64,000 bases of DNA from Membranipora membranacea (Eukaryota; Bryozoa; Gymnolaemata; Cheilostomatida; Membraniporidae). The notes below the pieces were generated by a model that was given only the letters and a program-made list of their open reading frames with translations, was not told the origin of the DNA and ran no database searches. The DNA is taken from positions 36,802,283-36,866,282 of the forward strand of contig OU612066.1 in the NCBI GenBank assembly GCA_914767715.1, read 5' to 3'. A program made the position numbers and the translations under genes. Positions 48,390 to 62,200 of the stretch are shown here, in pieces. The stretch's first letter is position 1; each line of letters starts with the position of its first letter.

Positions 48390-50151
48390 TATGGCTTACT
48401 TCTGATAGCCTCAAATATGCAGGAAAGTTCTGAAACAGAAGCAAACTGAAGTCATTTCGTTACAAATTCGTCACAACAAAATCCTTTCAGTCAACAATGG
48501 AGTTGAACAGTGCGATGACATATTTTGACATGATTCTGTAATAGAAAATAGAAATGCGTATGAAATGTCACCAATTATACCAATATGCAATTCAACCAGT
48601 ATGCCCCTGTTTTATGGCCCTCCATATATGATGTTGATACTCTATGAATCCGTCCCTGACCATGTGATAGTTTGAAACTTCAGCAACTTGTAGAAGGTTT
48701 ACGAGTTTATGAGTGAATCGCGGGTTGCCAGCCCTGGATGGAGACCAGGAAAGGATAACAATCTTTTTCATCAAATATTTGAAATAATACTAGGCCTCTA
48801 CCACCATAGAAAATCAAATATTTATGACTCCTAAGTCAAAAAAGTATAGTGCTTACAGTTAACAGTAACAACTAATCTGGTTGAATGAAATCAATTTGTG
48901 AAATGTTAATTTAGCAGTGAGAATACCATAAGATAATAATTCTAGTACAATGATATTGTTTTGAGATTCGTAGTCCCATCACATAGTAAGCCCTTTCACA
49001 ATCATCATACCAACAGAGTATTATAGCTGATCAGTCGGGTGATAATGATAGAAGTATGCTGAGGGATAAATGAGTTGGACACATGTCTACTGGCAAACCT
49101 GGTATGTATCTGATGAGGCAGAAGAGCTAGCCTGTTAGTGGGATTTGAGTTTATAAACTTCTTACTTTACTACTGTAGGCCTACTATTAGCCCATTATTA
49201 TTAACTCTAGCCACTCAGAATCTTCAGTAACACATGGCTAGACACATCATGTCCTGACCAGCTTGCTTTAAAAGTACTTACTTGGAATATTTTTCACCAA
49301 TAACAATGTCACTGTTCAGAAACCACCCACATAGTATTATAAAGTTAGGGAATACTCCAATTTACAGTAACAAATGTTTCCTACATGAACATCACAATTG
49401 GTCCTGCCTATTTTCACACAGTCCAAACTTACTCCGCTTACAAAAAGTTATTAGATTAATAATATTATTGGTGATCAAGGACACTTGACCAGAAAAATGA
49501 TGAATTAAGTACACTCTGATCAGTTGTGTGGAGATAATTAATCATGAAAACAAAATTCAGAAGCAACTTAGTATACATTTGTTTGTAAATGATGACTGGT
49601 GTACTGATACTTCCTCACCATAGAAACTGACATGCTGTTTCCGGTTACCATAGAGGCTTGATATAGAAAGTCAGAACTTGCAGAAATCTGTCATCTGCAC
49701 TTTCATATAATCATCAGCTGCCAATACCAATAGTCACAGACATATAAGCAAAACTTAATCCTCCTCTGGAGTTTGCTCACCAACTGGTAATCTTATTTCA
49801 ATATTTGTGTATCCTTGATGAACAAACTCATTGTTTAAGGTTATCAAGTTCTACACATGTGTTCATTAGTGATGTAACTATAACTCAGCTGATGCAAGTA
49901 TGCAGGCGGTCTGGCGCATGAATATATATCACTCATTTCACTCACTTCATGTCATTTCATCTTTATTTGTATCTGTATTACATCTTTCATATCAAATTTC
50001 CATACTATTAATTGTAAATGTTATTTCTGTTAGACAAATAAGAAGCCTTGGTTCAGCTGAAGGGACTATTTCACTTGGAGGCAATAAATCCTGAAGCTGC
50101 AAGAAATAGCTTTGCAAGTGTGTGCAGGTAGACTTACATGTGAAGACTGTG
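48390..50151. promoter_or_regulatory. shared upstream region of divergent genes
   Basis: 1.76 kb separates the first coding exon of the QRICH2-like gene (minus) from that of the MCRIP gene (plus). It must hold both promoters and 5' UTRs. I see no core promoter element I would assign, no CpG-dense stretch and no other gene. Confidence 0.4.
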
Positions 50152-53100
50152 ATGGTGATGTATTCAGCCCATGCAACTACTCACGCTAACCGTTCTAAGA
50201 AGAACACATTCTCCAGAAGAAGTAAGTATTATAAACCTTCTGCGTCTTCTACACATCTGATGTATGATATATAATTATATGAATTTATATATATATATAT
50301 ATATATGTTCTGGGGCTTGTAAAGTAGTAAAAAGTGAACTGGTCTTGGCTTGGTTAGAGCCTGATTAAGATGGTGGGCCTAAGTACTGACCCCAAACATA
50401 AGAAGTCTGCGACTGTCCGCGCCCTGAAAGGCAATGCATTTAGCTGTTTTATAAAGGCCAAGAGAAGACCTGGAAATGTTGTAACTCGAGTAAAAAAAGG
50501 CTTGACGAGTACAGGCAGGGTGATCGAAAACTTGATGTGCGTGTGGTCAATGAAATTATTCCATGCCCCGCCATCATCATAGATAGAGCAAGCATAGAAC
50601 GCTTGCTTCGAGCAATTTAACATTAGTTGGCATGTTAAATTCTAACTATTGTGATAGTAACATTCAGTAATCAATAATGAAGGCTTTCACTAGAAATCAG
50701 TAGAAATTGATTTTCTCATTGTATGTGGTCCTACATTATGTCACAACGCACTTTTTGTTAGCTTGTTATCCAAATAAATTTTTTGCTTGCCCGGTGCCAC
50801 AGCGATTTCCATAGAAGTTTTATGTAATACCGCATAGGCCTACACTTTTTCATTTTCTAGTTATTTGGCAGAAATTTCAAAAGGCCTCTGCTGCGCTAGA
50901 TTTCACAAATGCGTTTTTAATATTCCATTCAAGTTTTTGATCTTGGTATAGTCTGTACTACGTTATAGCTGCGCATCCACTGTACGAGAGATATCAGATT
51001 GTAGGCCAATTTAATCATAATTTGCTCGCTTTCCACTTTATTCTTTTACTTCCATTTTCTTTAACTGCCTAATCATAATTTCTTATTTCTATCCTGCTAG
51101 AATTATTGCTTTTACTTGTTGTAGCTTTACCTACTACCGAGGGTGTGCACATCATTATTCCCACGTCTAAATCTGAAATTATAGGCAAAGACAAAAATGG
51201 AAACAACAAATACCCAACGACGAGCACTTTGCCGTAAGTAATCTGTTCTGTGAAGCTATGATAGGAGTGAGAAGTTGCACATACCCACCCTGTACCCTGT
51301 GTGTGTGCTCAATGTGTTGTATGGATGTGGCGATGTGGGGATTTTCCCATTAGCACCTCACCAACAGGTTCAGTGTACTGTTCTTATCTATCTTCCTGAT
51401 AGACTGTGGATTAGTATTGGATGGTTGCTGTTTGTAGCACTCTTTAGTTCACTACTTTCTTATGGCCATAATTTCTTTACTCTTCCTGTCAATACTTTAT
51501 TCTGGTCTAATGGTATCATTAGTAATGGTGGCCATCCAAACATACAAGCAGGCTGCTTCATTCATCAACTAGCTATATAATCTGCATAGCTCTGTGGAGA
51601 ATTGATTACATCACGATTTCTAGAGGTTGTTATCTAACTTTTTATTTGTAACAGGGTTTTATATAACAGGGTAACCCCCATTTGAGTAACTTGATTTTTG
51701 ATAATTACAGATTAAGTGGATCTCCTACCTTTAGACCTACATAACATCCTGAAATAAGACTGTAAATTGTAAGGGCAGGTATAATAGGATTTCCTCTTAA
51801 AAAATGATCACCTGGATAATATAGCCAGTTCAGGCAAAGAAATATAATTAATTATTGAGATTTGAGAGTTTAATTAGTAAAAAAAGGGTTAGAAAATGAT
51901 TTATCGTTTAGATGAATTATGAGGTGCATGGCGAAATCTTTTCATACCATATGTGTTTGATGACGTGATATATGTGCCCATCAAATATCACCCACATAGG
52001 AATGTGTGAATTTTCCTGACTTAAATTACAAGGTGTGGGTGGCTTCTTTAAATTATCATTTCAGTTAGTTAAAACTCCTCTGCATAAATCCATGCATTTG
52101 TGGTCCACATCAGTCGTATATACAACAATTTCAACCCGAGTACCCGTAGCCTATACCCAGACACCCTCCTATTGGAACTGACGATTTATTCCGTCAGTTA
52201 ACTTGGCTATTGGTAGTCTGGTGTGCTTAGTGTGTTCCTTGTTGTCTGTTGATGACCTTGTGATGTTTATTGTTGGCAGGTCTCCAAAGCAGCCTGTATT
52301 CGCACAGAGACGCATGAAGAGGATGTCATCACAGCACGAACCAATGGAGGAGTTTACTCAGGAGCACAGCGGTCTCGTGGAGTATCTCAATAAAAGTGAG
52401 TATCGCTTAAGTCTTCACTGAATGCAAGCAACAGTCATCTTTGTTAAGTTTGAGAAGCAAAATTATTTCCCTCCGTGAAGGGTTACTAAGAAGGCATGTA
52501 AAGAAGTTAAGATCTGGATGAGGCAGTTGTATTTGTATCCGCACGGGTGTTACAATCAAGGAATTTCTAAGACAGAGCAATACACTTTCTGTATACCCTA
52601 TAGGAGTTAAATTTCGCTATCTGGACCTGGTAATAAATTTTGCTAGTACTAAATTTCGCTAGTAGGGTTACTAGTGAAAATTTTAAAAAAATGTTCAAGT
52701 TGGGATTCGAACCCAGGGCATAACCCTCCATCTGATTGCAAGGCAGGCCCTTAGACCACTACACCACACTACCTTGCATGTGTAGGTAAGGTGTATTCCT
52801 GTATAATTTTACATTGTTTATGAAACTATGGTGAGTGAGTTTAATTTAAGATACACTAAATTTCGCTACTTAGGCAATAACCGAAAAGGGAATCCTAAAT
52901 GCCGCGAAAACTAAACTCCTATAGGGTAGTTTTGATCAACCAAACCAGCCACACGTCCTGCTCTTTGTCCGCAATGTTGGACTTTTTGAGAGTCTGTGCA
53001 GTAGCCACACTCCAACAAATAATCAGAACAAAGAACTATGACTGCAGTCAGGGGAGTTCATTGGTTAGGGTGTCAAAAAGCAAAACCAAGCCACCTCCTT

Positions 53101-54932
53101 CTGTTCAGTTTTGGGTGCAAATCATTTTGACAAAGCCTTTTGTAATGGAAATATTTTCATTTATACAGTTAATCAAGTGGAATAGTAGCTTGACTGATAT
53201 TCCCTGAAAGAAAAGATTGAATGTTGTTGAACATGTGGCCTTTGTGTAAATATTTAAAATTTTATTTATGAAAGCACAGTTGGATTTCTTTAAACATTTG
53301 ACACAATGCAGAAGTAATTAAGTTAATTGAAGTTATTTATCATCCTGTTGTGGGTAGCCTTATTCAGAGTGGAGAAATTAAATCCTTTCTCTGTCTGATG
53401 ATAAAACTGACCAACATGATGAAATCACCTATTGCAATGCAAACACAACAAAGCCCTGACCAGGCATTTTTGGAGTCTTTTAATTCCAATCCTTCTCTAT
53501 ATTTGATACTTGATCACTGTTAGCTCACAGTGATTTCTCCAAACTGGTAATTGCCTCTCAATTAATATCCCAGATTAACACAATCATTGTGATTACAATA
53601 TCTATCCCTAGTCCCTCATAACCAACAATAACTGTGCTTCCATATAAGGTTTGAGCTCGCCTCTTGGATCGCCTCAAAATATGAATCCATTCCCATGTAT
53701 TGAGATTGCTTGCTGCGGTTGAATAGCTCAGCGCAAACTGAAGGTAATACTTTCCACTGAGATTAACTGTATGCTGATAGCATTGTGGTTTACTGCTAGT
53801 GATAATAGCAGAATAAAAGTGTCTATCTTTTGTAGCATGGAGTAATGTGAAGAAAGAGCTCGAGAAAAAAAGTCAGAAGCCAACCGAAGGTAATGTTTTT
53901 TGATATTTACCGAGAGGAAAACATTGTTACACAGACCAATGAAATTCAAGATAGTTAGTATCTTTCCCTTTTCGATCTTTGAATGAAATAGCCAGAAAAG
54001 TTCTTGATCAGCCCGCCTTAGCCTGTAGCGTTGAATAAATGTATATATATATATATTATAGTTGCCTTGTAGAAGACTGCCTGTCCGCAGCCCTTAAAGA
54101 ACTCTGGCTCTTATGGTCTCTCACGCCCTCATGACTCACGATGATATTGTCTGTATTTATTAGAGTGTGGACCAGTCTATTACCGGGAGAAGGAGACTAA
54201 CCCAAAGCTTCAGAGTAAGTTACATCCTGTACCTGTCCTTCACTGTAAATGTCACAATGCTGACATGGCCATCTTAATCATTCTAAGTTAGTTGAATTCT
54301 AGGATATGTATCCTAGATCCTAAGCATATCAAATTTCATCAGTCTTTCAACATTTTAGATCTCAATTATTTTGATCCGTAAAGTCTACTTTTTGACCTAG
54401 CCACATTGCACTTTTGATGCAATTCCTAAACCCTGGACGTGTTGACAATACAAAAAAAACCCTGCCTGATTTCTTGTGATGGATTGGATAATTCATCACT
54501 TTTCATGACACATAAATTGACAGATTAATCATAGATTTGGATCAGTGGCCAAATTTTGTAAGGGTCCTTGAAATAAATAAAGATGGGTGCATCCAAAGTA
54601 GAACGTTCTCAGTGATTACGAGACTAAGAGAAACCAATAGCAACTTTGATTAATTTTGCCCGGAGTCTCTCTAGTCAGCTTTTTGCTGTGAAGTCGTGCT
54701 GGAATCGGTTAAAAATGTACCCAGGCCAAATTTGTATTACCCAAAGTATCAAGTAACAGGTTTGGGTTATCAGAATATTGAGTTACAAAACAGCGCAATA
54801 TGAACAGCTCCATGTTCTGAAAGGTGCAACGACATGACAAATGCTTCCTATTTTGTTGCAGATTTTAATACATTTGACTTGGACCAATGGATGGAGGAGC
54901 GATTACTAGCTCAGCTCATGAAATCATCCTAG
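50152..54932 (+). CDS. MCRIP1: MCRIP1/2 (FAM195) family protein, six exons
   Basis: Exons 50,152-50,221, 51,125-51,233, 52,280-52,395, 53,836-53,889, 54,164-54,214 and 54,862-54,932 total 471 bases, 156 aa plus TAG. The C-terminal half carries the family pattern: EEFTQEHSGLVEYLNKTW, then VKKELEKK, GPVYYREKETNPKLQNF, FDLDQWMEERLLAQL. In vertebrates, MCRIP1 binds the CtBP corepressor and is phosphorylated by ERK, and MCRIP1/2 associate with DDX6. The N-terminus is basic and Ser/Thr-rich, with an SPKQP site. Two in-frame ATGs (50,152 and 50,158) are both possible starts. Introns reach 1.4 kb, and intron 3 contains a MITE. The name MCRIP1 rather than MCRIP2 is by convention; the gene probably predates that split. 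Confidence 0.8.
50370..50582 (+). other. open frame in MCRIP intron 1, unassigned
   Basis: A 70-codon plus-strand frame, basic and less AT-rich than its surroundings, lies between MCRIP exons 1 and 2. No domain recognised. It may be a transposon remnant or chance. Confidence 0.2.
52596..52926. mobile_element. MITE with TA flanks carrying an internal tRNA-like sequence
   Basis: Terminal inverted repeats CCCTATAGGAGTT (52,596-52,608) and its complement (52,914-52,926), extending imperfectly for about 22 bp, flanked on both sides by TA. A TA target site suggests the Tc1/mariner or a related superfamily. It is 331 bp, has no transposase, and sits in an intron of the MCRIP gene. A tRNA-like block lies inside. 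Confidence 0.75.
52696..52774 (-). pseudogene. tRNA-like sequence inside a MITE
   Basis: On the minus strand an A box (TGGTGTAGTGGTCTAAGG) and a perfect B box (GGTTCGAATCC) lie at tRNA spacing, with a T arm of GGG TTCGAAT CCC. The acceptor stem does not pair, so it is not a functional tRNA. It is a tRNA pseudogene or SINE head carried in the MITE. Its pol III promoter looks better preserved than in the two SINE families of the window. Confidence 0.6.
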
Positions 54933-55944
54933 CGGCACCTATCCAGTCTTAGTCACATATAGCCTTACTGTCTGACTCATGGTGGACAGGGAGGAGAGCC
55001 ATCGTGGTTTGGACGCAGAGGAGAGTTGGAGAGGTGATGTCTGTGAGGTGGTGTCTACGATGAGAATCAGTGAATCGGTGATTTCTCTGCAATTCTCAAT
55101 CCCTGTTTTTGTATATCAAACTCAGTGCCAAAGAGCCCTACTGTATATTGATTAGTGTGTAATTATACTATTATTGTGTATACTCAAAAGGAAACGTTGC
55201 AATAACCTACAACAACTTGTTTGCGAGTGAACAGCCACCAGCACATATTAATTATCACTGACCTTGATATCAGTGTTACCTAGAATTGGCTTGTTGGTGT
55301 TTTTTCTTTCAGTTTTATATTGAGATGTAATGGTAGGAAAAGTGTTCAATGCTGAGTGTTTGGATTGAAATGGTAGAAAGCCATTGAGATTTAATTTGAA
55401 TGACCCATTTTAATTTATTGTCAATAATGATAATATATTACTGTATCAAATCAATTTATGCTGATATTTTGTCGTCACCACTTGCTGATATACAAGGTCA
55501 GGCCAGGCTTTTTATGTGTGCACATTTTTTATATTTTATTGTTTACTGTTATCTCGAGTGCCAACAATTCTGATCTAGATTCCAAATTCGCAAATGATTT
55601 TGCAAATAGTTACACAATATACACTGTATTATAATAACGATTTTGAGGACTTACTGGATGTGGTTATATTTAGATAGAGGATATCACATGACTGCATGAA
55701 TAAACTTTGATATATTGCAGCTAAAAATAACAATAATTATTATTATGTTCATCCGCTCTGAGGAAAGCCTCAAGCTACCAGTTAAATGTTGCTAGCTTCT
55801 CCTATAAACAATCATTTTACTCCATGACCTTAAGTGATGGGTAGATAATGTGGTAAACACTCCGTGTTCAGTTCAGTCTGTAGGCAGCCTAATAATGTGG
55901 TTATCTAAGGACAAACTTAAGGACTAATAAATTATGTTACTCTC
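54933..55944. other. convergent 3' ends of MCRIP and HGS
   Basis: The 1-kb interval between the MCRIP stop (54,932, plus) and the HGS stop (55,945, minus). AATAAA at about 55,699 (plus) could end MCRIP, and an AATAAA on the minus strand near 55,535 could end HGS; if both are used the 3' UTRs overlap. Inference only. Confidence 0.4.
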
Positions 55945-56219
55945 TCAGTCGAATGATATGAGCTGTGAGTCGTTTTGTTGTGGAGGAGGCGGGGCTTGTT
56001 GATACTGCTGATACTGAGGTGGCCCTGCAGGGGGCGCTCCTCCCATCTGGGGCTGCTGCTGAGGATTATACAACCCTTGTTGCTGCTGCATATCCTGCGG
56101 AGGTGGTAGTTGACCACCCATTCCAGATGCTCCTGGATACTGTGGTTGTCCAGGCTGCTGCATCACTGACTGATAGGTGGGAGGTGCTTGTCCAGCCTGA
56201 GGCAAACTTTCCGCCATTC
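55945..56219 (-). CDS. HGS: HGS last exon with clathrin-box C-terminus
   Basis: Pro/Gln-rich ([15 protein letters not shown] then TGA). LISFD at the very end is the clathrin-binding box found at the C-terminus of animal Hrs, so the natural end is preserved. The exon starts with a split Gly codon followed by Met, as do the two exons before it. Confidence 0.9.
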
Positions 56220-59200
56220 CTAGTTAATAAAATATTAACATGAGCCGGTAAATCACAACAAACTGAGACTAAAAGTCACATAAAATTTGATGTTGTTTAT
56301 CGTATGGTTGTCAGAAAATCATACAAGTTTCCAATATCTAGATGTATACACAAAACATCTACTGGTTGCGATATTTTGCAAGCCTGATCATCAAGAGGAA
56401 CCGTATGAGTAACTTACTTCTATCATTGCTTTTATCAACGCATACAATTATGCAACAGCAATACTACCGATTATTACAAAATTATACATCCTTGACAAAT
56501 TTTTAAAAACTAGGGAATTGCCTCCCTGTGTTCAGAAAGGAGATCATTCTTGCAGGTAACGTAGAGTAATTTTGCAACTTACCATGCATATTATACGGAT
56601 TATACATGGAGTTACCCTGAGGAGCTGGCTGTTGATAGCCGGGGTATCCTGGAGCTTGTTGCTGACCAGGAGCCTGGGCTGCCGGGTTATATCCTCCTGT
56701 CTGACCTTGATAACCTTGCGGTATCTGACCCGGCGCCATTCCTGCTATACAAGAAATCAACCAACATTATATATTGTAGTTTGAACCAATGAAGAGGGAG
56801 TTCATTGTTTGAACCAATGAACTAAATAATGATAAATACTAAAAACATAAACCAAAGATATGCACAAAATTTCTCCACCATTATGGCCTTGAAATAAACT
56901 GATAGTTATTATAAAATAAATAGACAGTTTTCTGAGCTCCGATTTAGGCCTCAATTCGGAGTTGCCCTCTCTCCAGTTTGGTACTTTTAGCCCACGCCGC
57001 ATAGGAAAAACGTGCTGAAAAGAGGGTTATCTTGAAAACCGCTTATAATAGGATAAAAATTATTTTTGATTCAGAATATGTTATAGCATCAATTATAGCA
57101 TTTTCTGCCTGTTTTGCCGACAATTTGGCAGTATTTTTCATGAGTTTCGTCACTAAAATTAAGATTTATCAACATTCAAGCCTCCAATGATTTGGAAACC
57201 CTGTCTCACAGGGTTTTCAATGGTGCAGACTCTGAAACAAAAATCATTTTTCTCCTAACATAAGCGGACAATCCTTTGAAGTTTGATTGAATAACACATT
57301 GTGAGGGTACTACTGTTGTGTACATCACCTATAGTGCTACACAGATGGATGGTGTACATGGAAATTCACGAAGTTTGTGGAATAGCTTAAGATTAATTTC
57401 CTAAGCTATCTTTATCGCTACCATGAAAGCTTTATCACAACAGCTAATTCTTTCATCAGACTGAAATAACGCTACGGTGGGACAAGTCATGTGACCTGCC
57501 GGGAGCCATCAAAACAAGCAAATTAACAAAATCGAGAGGAGCTTTTTTTATCTGGCTGTATCTCAGGAAGTTATGCACATCCATCCTCAAAACTTTACAA
57601 TATGTAATTTGAGACATTGATGGATTTAATGTGAAAGTAAGAAGGTCATTAACCAATTAGCCCAGAAGTTATGAGTGAAAAAAAATGCATAGAAGCATGA
57701 TGGTTCTACGGTAATAATCAGTCCTTGCTACTAACCTGGCTGTTGGGGTTGCTGCTGCTGCTGCATTTGATCATAACCACCACCATACTGAGGAGGCATA
57801 GACTGAATCATGTTAGCACCAGCATGTCCGGGGGCAGGTATACCACCCCCAGCCTGCTGCTCCATAGGTACGCCTGGCTGGTAGGTCTGTGACATCATAC
57901 CACCTGGAGCTGGTCCCATACCTGGCAAATTGGATATAGAGAATAATTACGGTAGGTATGTCTGGTATATGATATATTTGAGAGATAAAAATTTGTAATG
58001 AGTCACTCAAAAGATAGATACTCCATAACCCAAACAGAAACTACTACAGGAAGAGTTTGAATGCGGAGAGACAGTTATGTTTGTGCCGTAGTTTTTTGGA
58101 TTCAGGAGGAATATGAATATGAAGGTACTTTTGCGAGTAATAGATGCTCTAAGAGGGACATACCTGCAGACATATTCTGTGTAGGAACCATCTGTGGAGC
58201 GGCAGCAGGGTTATACTGAGACATCTGAGAGTAATCTCCTCCGGGTATCATAGGATTATACTGTCCTCCATATCCACCTGTCTGCTGCTGTAACTCCTGT
58301 ACACAGATATAGGTGTCATAGATAGGGACACTTTACATACTTTGATATGTTATCATAAAGTTCAATAGCCTACTTAATGACTGTTATGACCTACATTATG
58401 TAATTAGTTAATTATTGTAGTGAAGGCATTTAGCATGATCAAGATATTACTGACATCATATTCTGGTTTCAAAGGAGAGTCGACAACTTTTATCTGATGT
58501 GACTGGAAGCTGGAGTTTACTTTGATGACAATTTCGTTTAGATTTGTTTTGAAATAGCAGAAACATGGGTCCAAGTCAATCAACGATACCAGCACACCAA
58601 TATCTTATTTATAGTAATAAGGAAGGGCTTGACTAACAGTAAGTTCACTTTAAGTACCTGAGGGAATCCATGTAGCTGCATCTGTCTCATCTGAGTCTGT
58701 TGTTTCTGTAGCTCCATCCTCGCCTGCATCTCTGCCTGCTGATGCTGTAGTCTCTGCATGGCCTCCATACCCTGTCTGTCTAGTACTTGCTATAATTATA
58801 TATAAACAAACTGTACATACAACTGTACACTGCTTTCCGAAATTCCCTTCATTTTATCATCAAGTATATCTGTTGTATTTGAATACTGAGTACCTAATAA
58901 TGTCAGCATTGTAGGCAAAACAAGATCTCTTTGCAAGCCGAAGTGGCATCACAAGAGTTGCGTCATCTCGGAATCAACTGTAGAAGAGTGAACAACTCCA
59001 AACTTTATAAAGATGGCTGCTATAAATCAACCCACCAATCATTTTACAACCATCCTACACTACAACCTACCTGTTTATGTTTTCTGAGTATATCCAGTTT
59101 CTGCATCATTTGTATCTGTTTACGCTTAGCTCGCTCCTCAGCCTCAATTCTACGTTTCTCCTCGTGCTCTTGTCGAAGGGAGGTAAGCGCGTCCCGAGCA

Positions 59201-62200
59201 TCTCTGAGCTGAGCTAGCTTATCCTGCAAACCTTCTGTGGTAGCTGAAATGAAGATAATATGTCATATATATACCAACTGAGTGGGACATCGATCATTGT
59301 ATGACGTAAAAGCTGCAAGTTAATTTGGCACTATTTATTACTGACACAAAGTTTCATACTGATGGGAGTTCACCACAAAGAGCCAATCTGCTTACTTGAC
59401 CACCAATCCATGAACTCATATAAGTGACTGTGTATACCCATTACCATACCCAGTTTTTCACAGCAGAAAACTTCTTTTGATGAAAAGATTAACACATTAG
59501 AGCACTCACATCGTTTATCCTCCTGGGCTTGTAGGTATTGTAGTAGCTGAGGATGCATGTTCTGTAGAGTAGCAAACAAAGTCTGCACAGCCGAGTCGTT
59601 TATTATACTTCTGCCTCTAGCCGAGTTAGAGTTCATTCTGTTGACGAACACGTCGATACTACTGGATAGACCGGTCATGAAGTCGTCCCTTTCCTCATTA
59701 TTCTCATAAGCAGGCGGAGGTGCGTCATTGACAGCGTTCAATCCTCCGTTCTGATATGCCTACATAAAAATATTGTGTAAGTAGAGCTTATTTTATTTGA
59801 GTGATTCAAATCATAAAGCAACTAGGCCCTTAGAGTTCAAATATAGGACCCCAAAGTCAAAAATATCCGTTGAACCCGAATTGTTTTTGATCAAAATGAT
59901 AATTTCATATCGGATCATTATTACAATTTATTAAAGGTCTGCCATTAAATCCGCAAGCAATTACTGTCCTGACAATTTTTCATCTGGCAAAAGTTACATA
60001 AAAATAAAAATTTATCTTGTGATTTTATGTAAACGAATTCAAAAACTCCTACACAGATTGGTATCACAATGCGATACATACCTCATGTTCGTTACTGTGA
60101 GTGGTGATAGAGGAGTAGTTAGGCTCAGACTGCGTAGAAGGAGGAGCGCTAGGCTGAGTCACACTCGGTGATGATGCCATAACCTTACTACCAGCAGGGG
60201 AAGACGCTATCTACATAAACAGAGAGAGAGAGAGTAGAATATTAATGTTATATCTGCTTAGCACTCGCCATATCAAAATCATTCTTACATCCGTAAGATT
60301 TTCTGACACCCAATATATTCCTTTTTATACGTAAGACTATTTCTGTGTTATAAAGTGTCCTCAATGAATCAGTTGGATGAAAATTGCCTTCAATGACTCT
60401 CACTCATAGAATGATTATTCAAGGAACAATGTTTGATCAGACTTGATCTTACACAAAATATACATAGCGTTAGGAAGACAAAAAAATTATAGATAGAGAA
60501 TGCATATTCCACCTTGCTCTGTTGGGGTCCAGGTGCAGACTGCTTTGTGGCTGCATTCTCCTGATTCTTCTGCTCCCAGTAATTACGATTCAGGTATTTC
60601 TGAAGTTCTGGTGCCATCAAGTTCTCATCCAAATCCATCTTAGGTCCACTGGGCATGCTCTACAGAAAAAGGGATTTAAGTTTTAGTAATACTCATTTTT
60701 GCTTGACCATTATGTCAAAATTATGACTGAAGTATGCAGGCTAAACATATTGTTTATTTAAATCTAAAAATATCTGGAGGGAAATAATTGTTGGTGTATG
60801 TTTAGAATAGAAAAGCATGAAATGGGCTAGCAGATTCAGAGGCTGTTATAGCTCCGTTTTGAGCACATTGATCATGATAATTTATTATGCAGTTTTGAAA
60901 CAAACCACGGGTTCAGGGTTGCCACCAGGAGGAGTTGCATCTAATGACATGAAAGATTGTCTTTTCTTTTTCTCTTGTGCCTTAGCCTCAGCTTCACTCT
61001 GACTGATAGCTAGGGCTAACTGTAGCTGTTCCTCTTCCTCTATTTCTTCCTTGCTTTTTCCTAAAAAGGACCAACAATAAACATTTCCCATCATCAAGAC
61101 TCAAAATTCATTTTGGTCCACAATCAACAGTTTATAACTGATTGATAAGCACGCTTAGTGAAGATAATAGACATTTTCCTGACTTTCAGCAGCGGTTTTA
61201 AGTCTGTAGCGCTATGTTACCCACCTCCTCCAGGTGCTGGTTTACTCTTACTGTCCTCCAGTGATTGTTTATACAGAGCACTATTCAGATACTCTGACGG
61301 TAGATCAGAATCACTCTCCTTACTAGTGGAGCTGGCGCTAGGTGTCGCTGAGCTGCTGGCACTACAATAAATATATGATATATCATATTAGATCATCCAC
61401 TTCAGTGCATGATAGAGACCTAACAGGGAGAACGTAGATATGATTGGACAAGGAAAACATCTAACAGCAAGTTTGTAAAAACATATGATAATTTAGATGG
61501 AGTTTTATGGGTAGTCGACGCATCAAACGATGACACAACCAACCTGTGTTATTTAACCAGCGTATCTAGGATATTGAGGTATGTGTGAGTATGATTTTAG
61601 CAAAGCATTCTTTCAAATATCCATGAGATATCCTATAGAGAATATAAACACTAGCAGGTTTTAAAGGATTTGGGGTAAGTCCAGCTCCTAGCTAACACAT
61701 AACAATGGGCAGGATTTGAATTCTGTTAGTTTGTCAACAATAATGAAACTTTTACAAACCAAGTGTGATGGTTTAACATAATCTCACCCTGGGTTGAGTT
61801 TGATGAAGCAGCTGTCACACACTCTGACCTCCTTCTCTATACCAAACTTTGGTATCAGAGAAGTTTTTGAGGAGCACTTACTACAAAATATCTGGCCACA
61901 CGCCCGACAATGGTGCTACAAAAACAATAATACAATGTCTTAACCATCAACAATATCAGTAACAGAGAACATGATGCATCACAGAGCGCTTTTTACTTCA
62001 CTTCAACAATAACAGTTTGCTGCGCTAAACGTGTAACAATAAATGATAGAACGTTTTACAATCAGTGTTGGTACAATTGGCTACAAAATAAGTTAGCCTT
62101 CATCAAAATAAAACCAGCCAGACAGACCTAACTTTGAGTTATCAGTATTAAGGTAAATCAGTGAAATTAAACCATACAAATCAAATCATATGGTTTCATA

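Noticed and set aside
52696-52774. Functional tRNA gene
   Set aside because: A and B boxes are good but the acceptor stem does not pair, and it lies inside a MITE.
55965-56243. Plus-strand 92-codon frame over the HGS last exon
   Set aside because: Antisense of the Pro/Gln-rich HGS C-terminus, which ends in the conserved LISFD.
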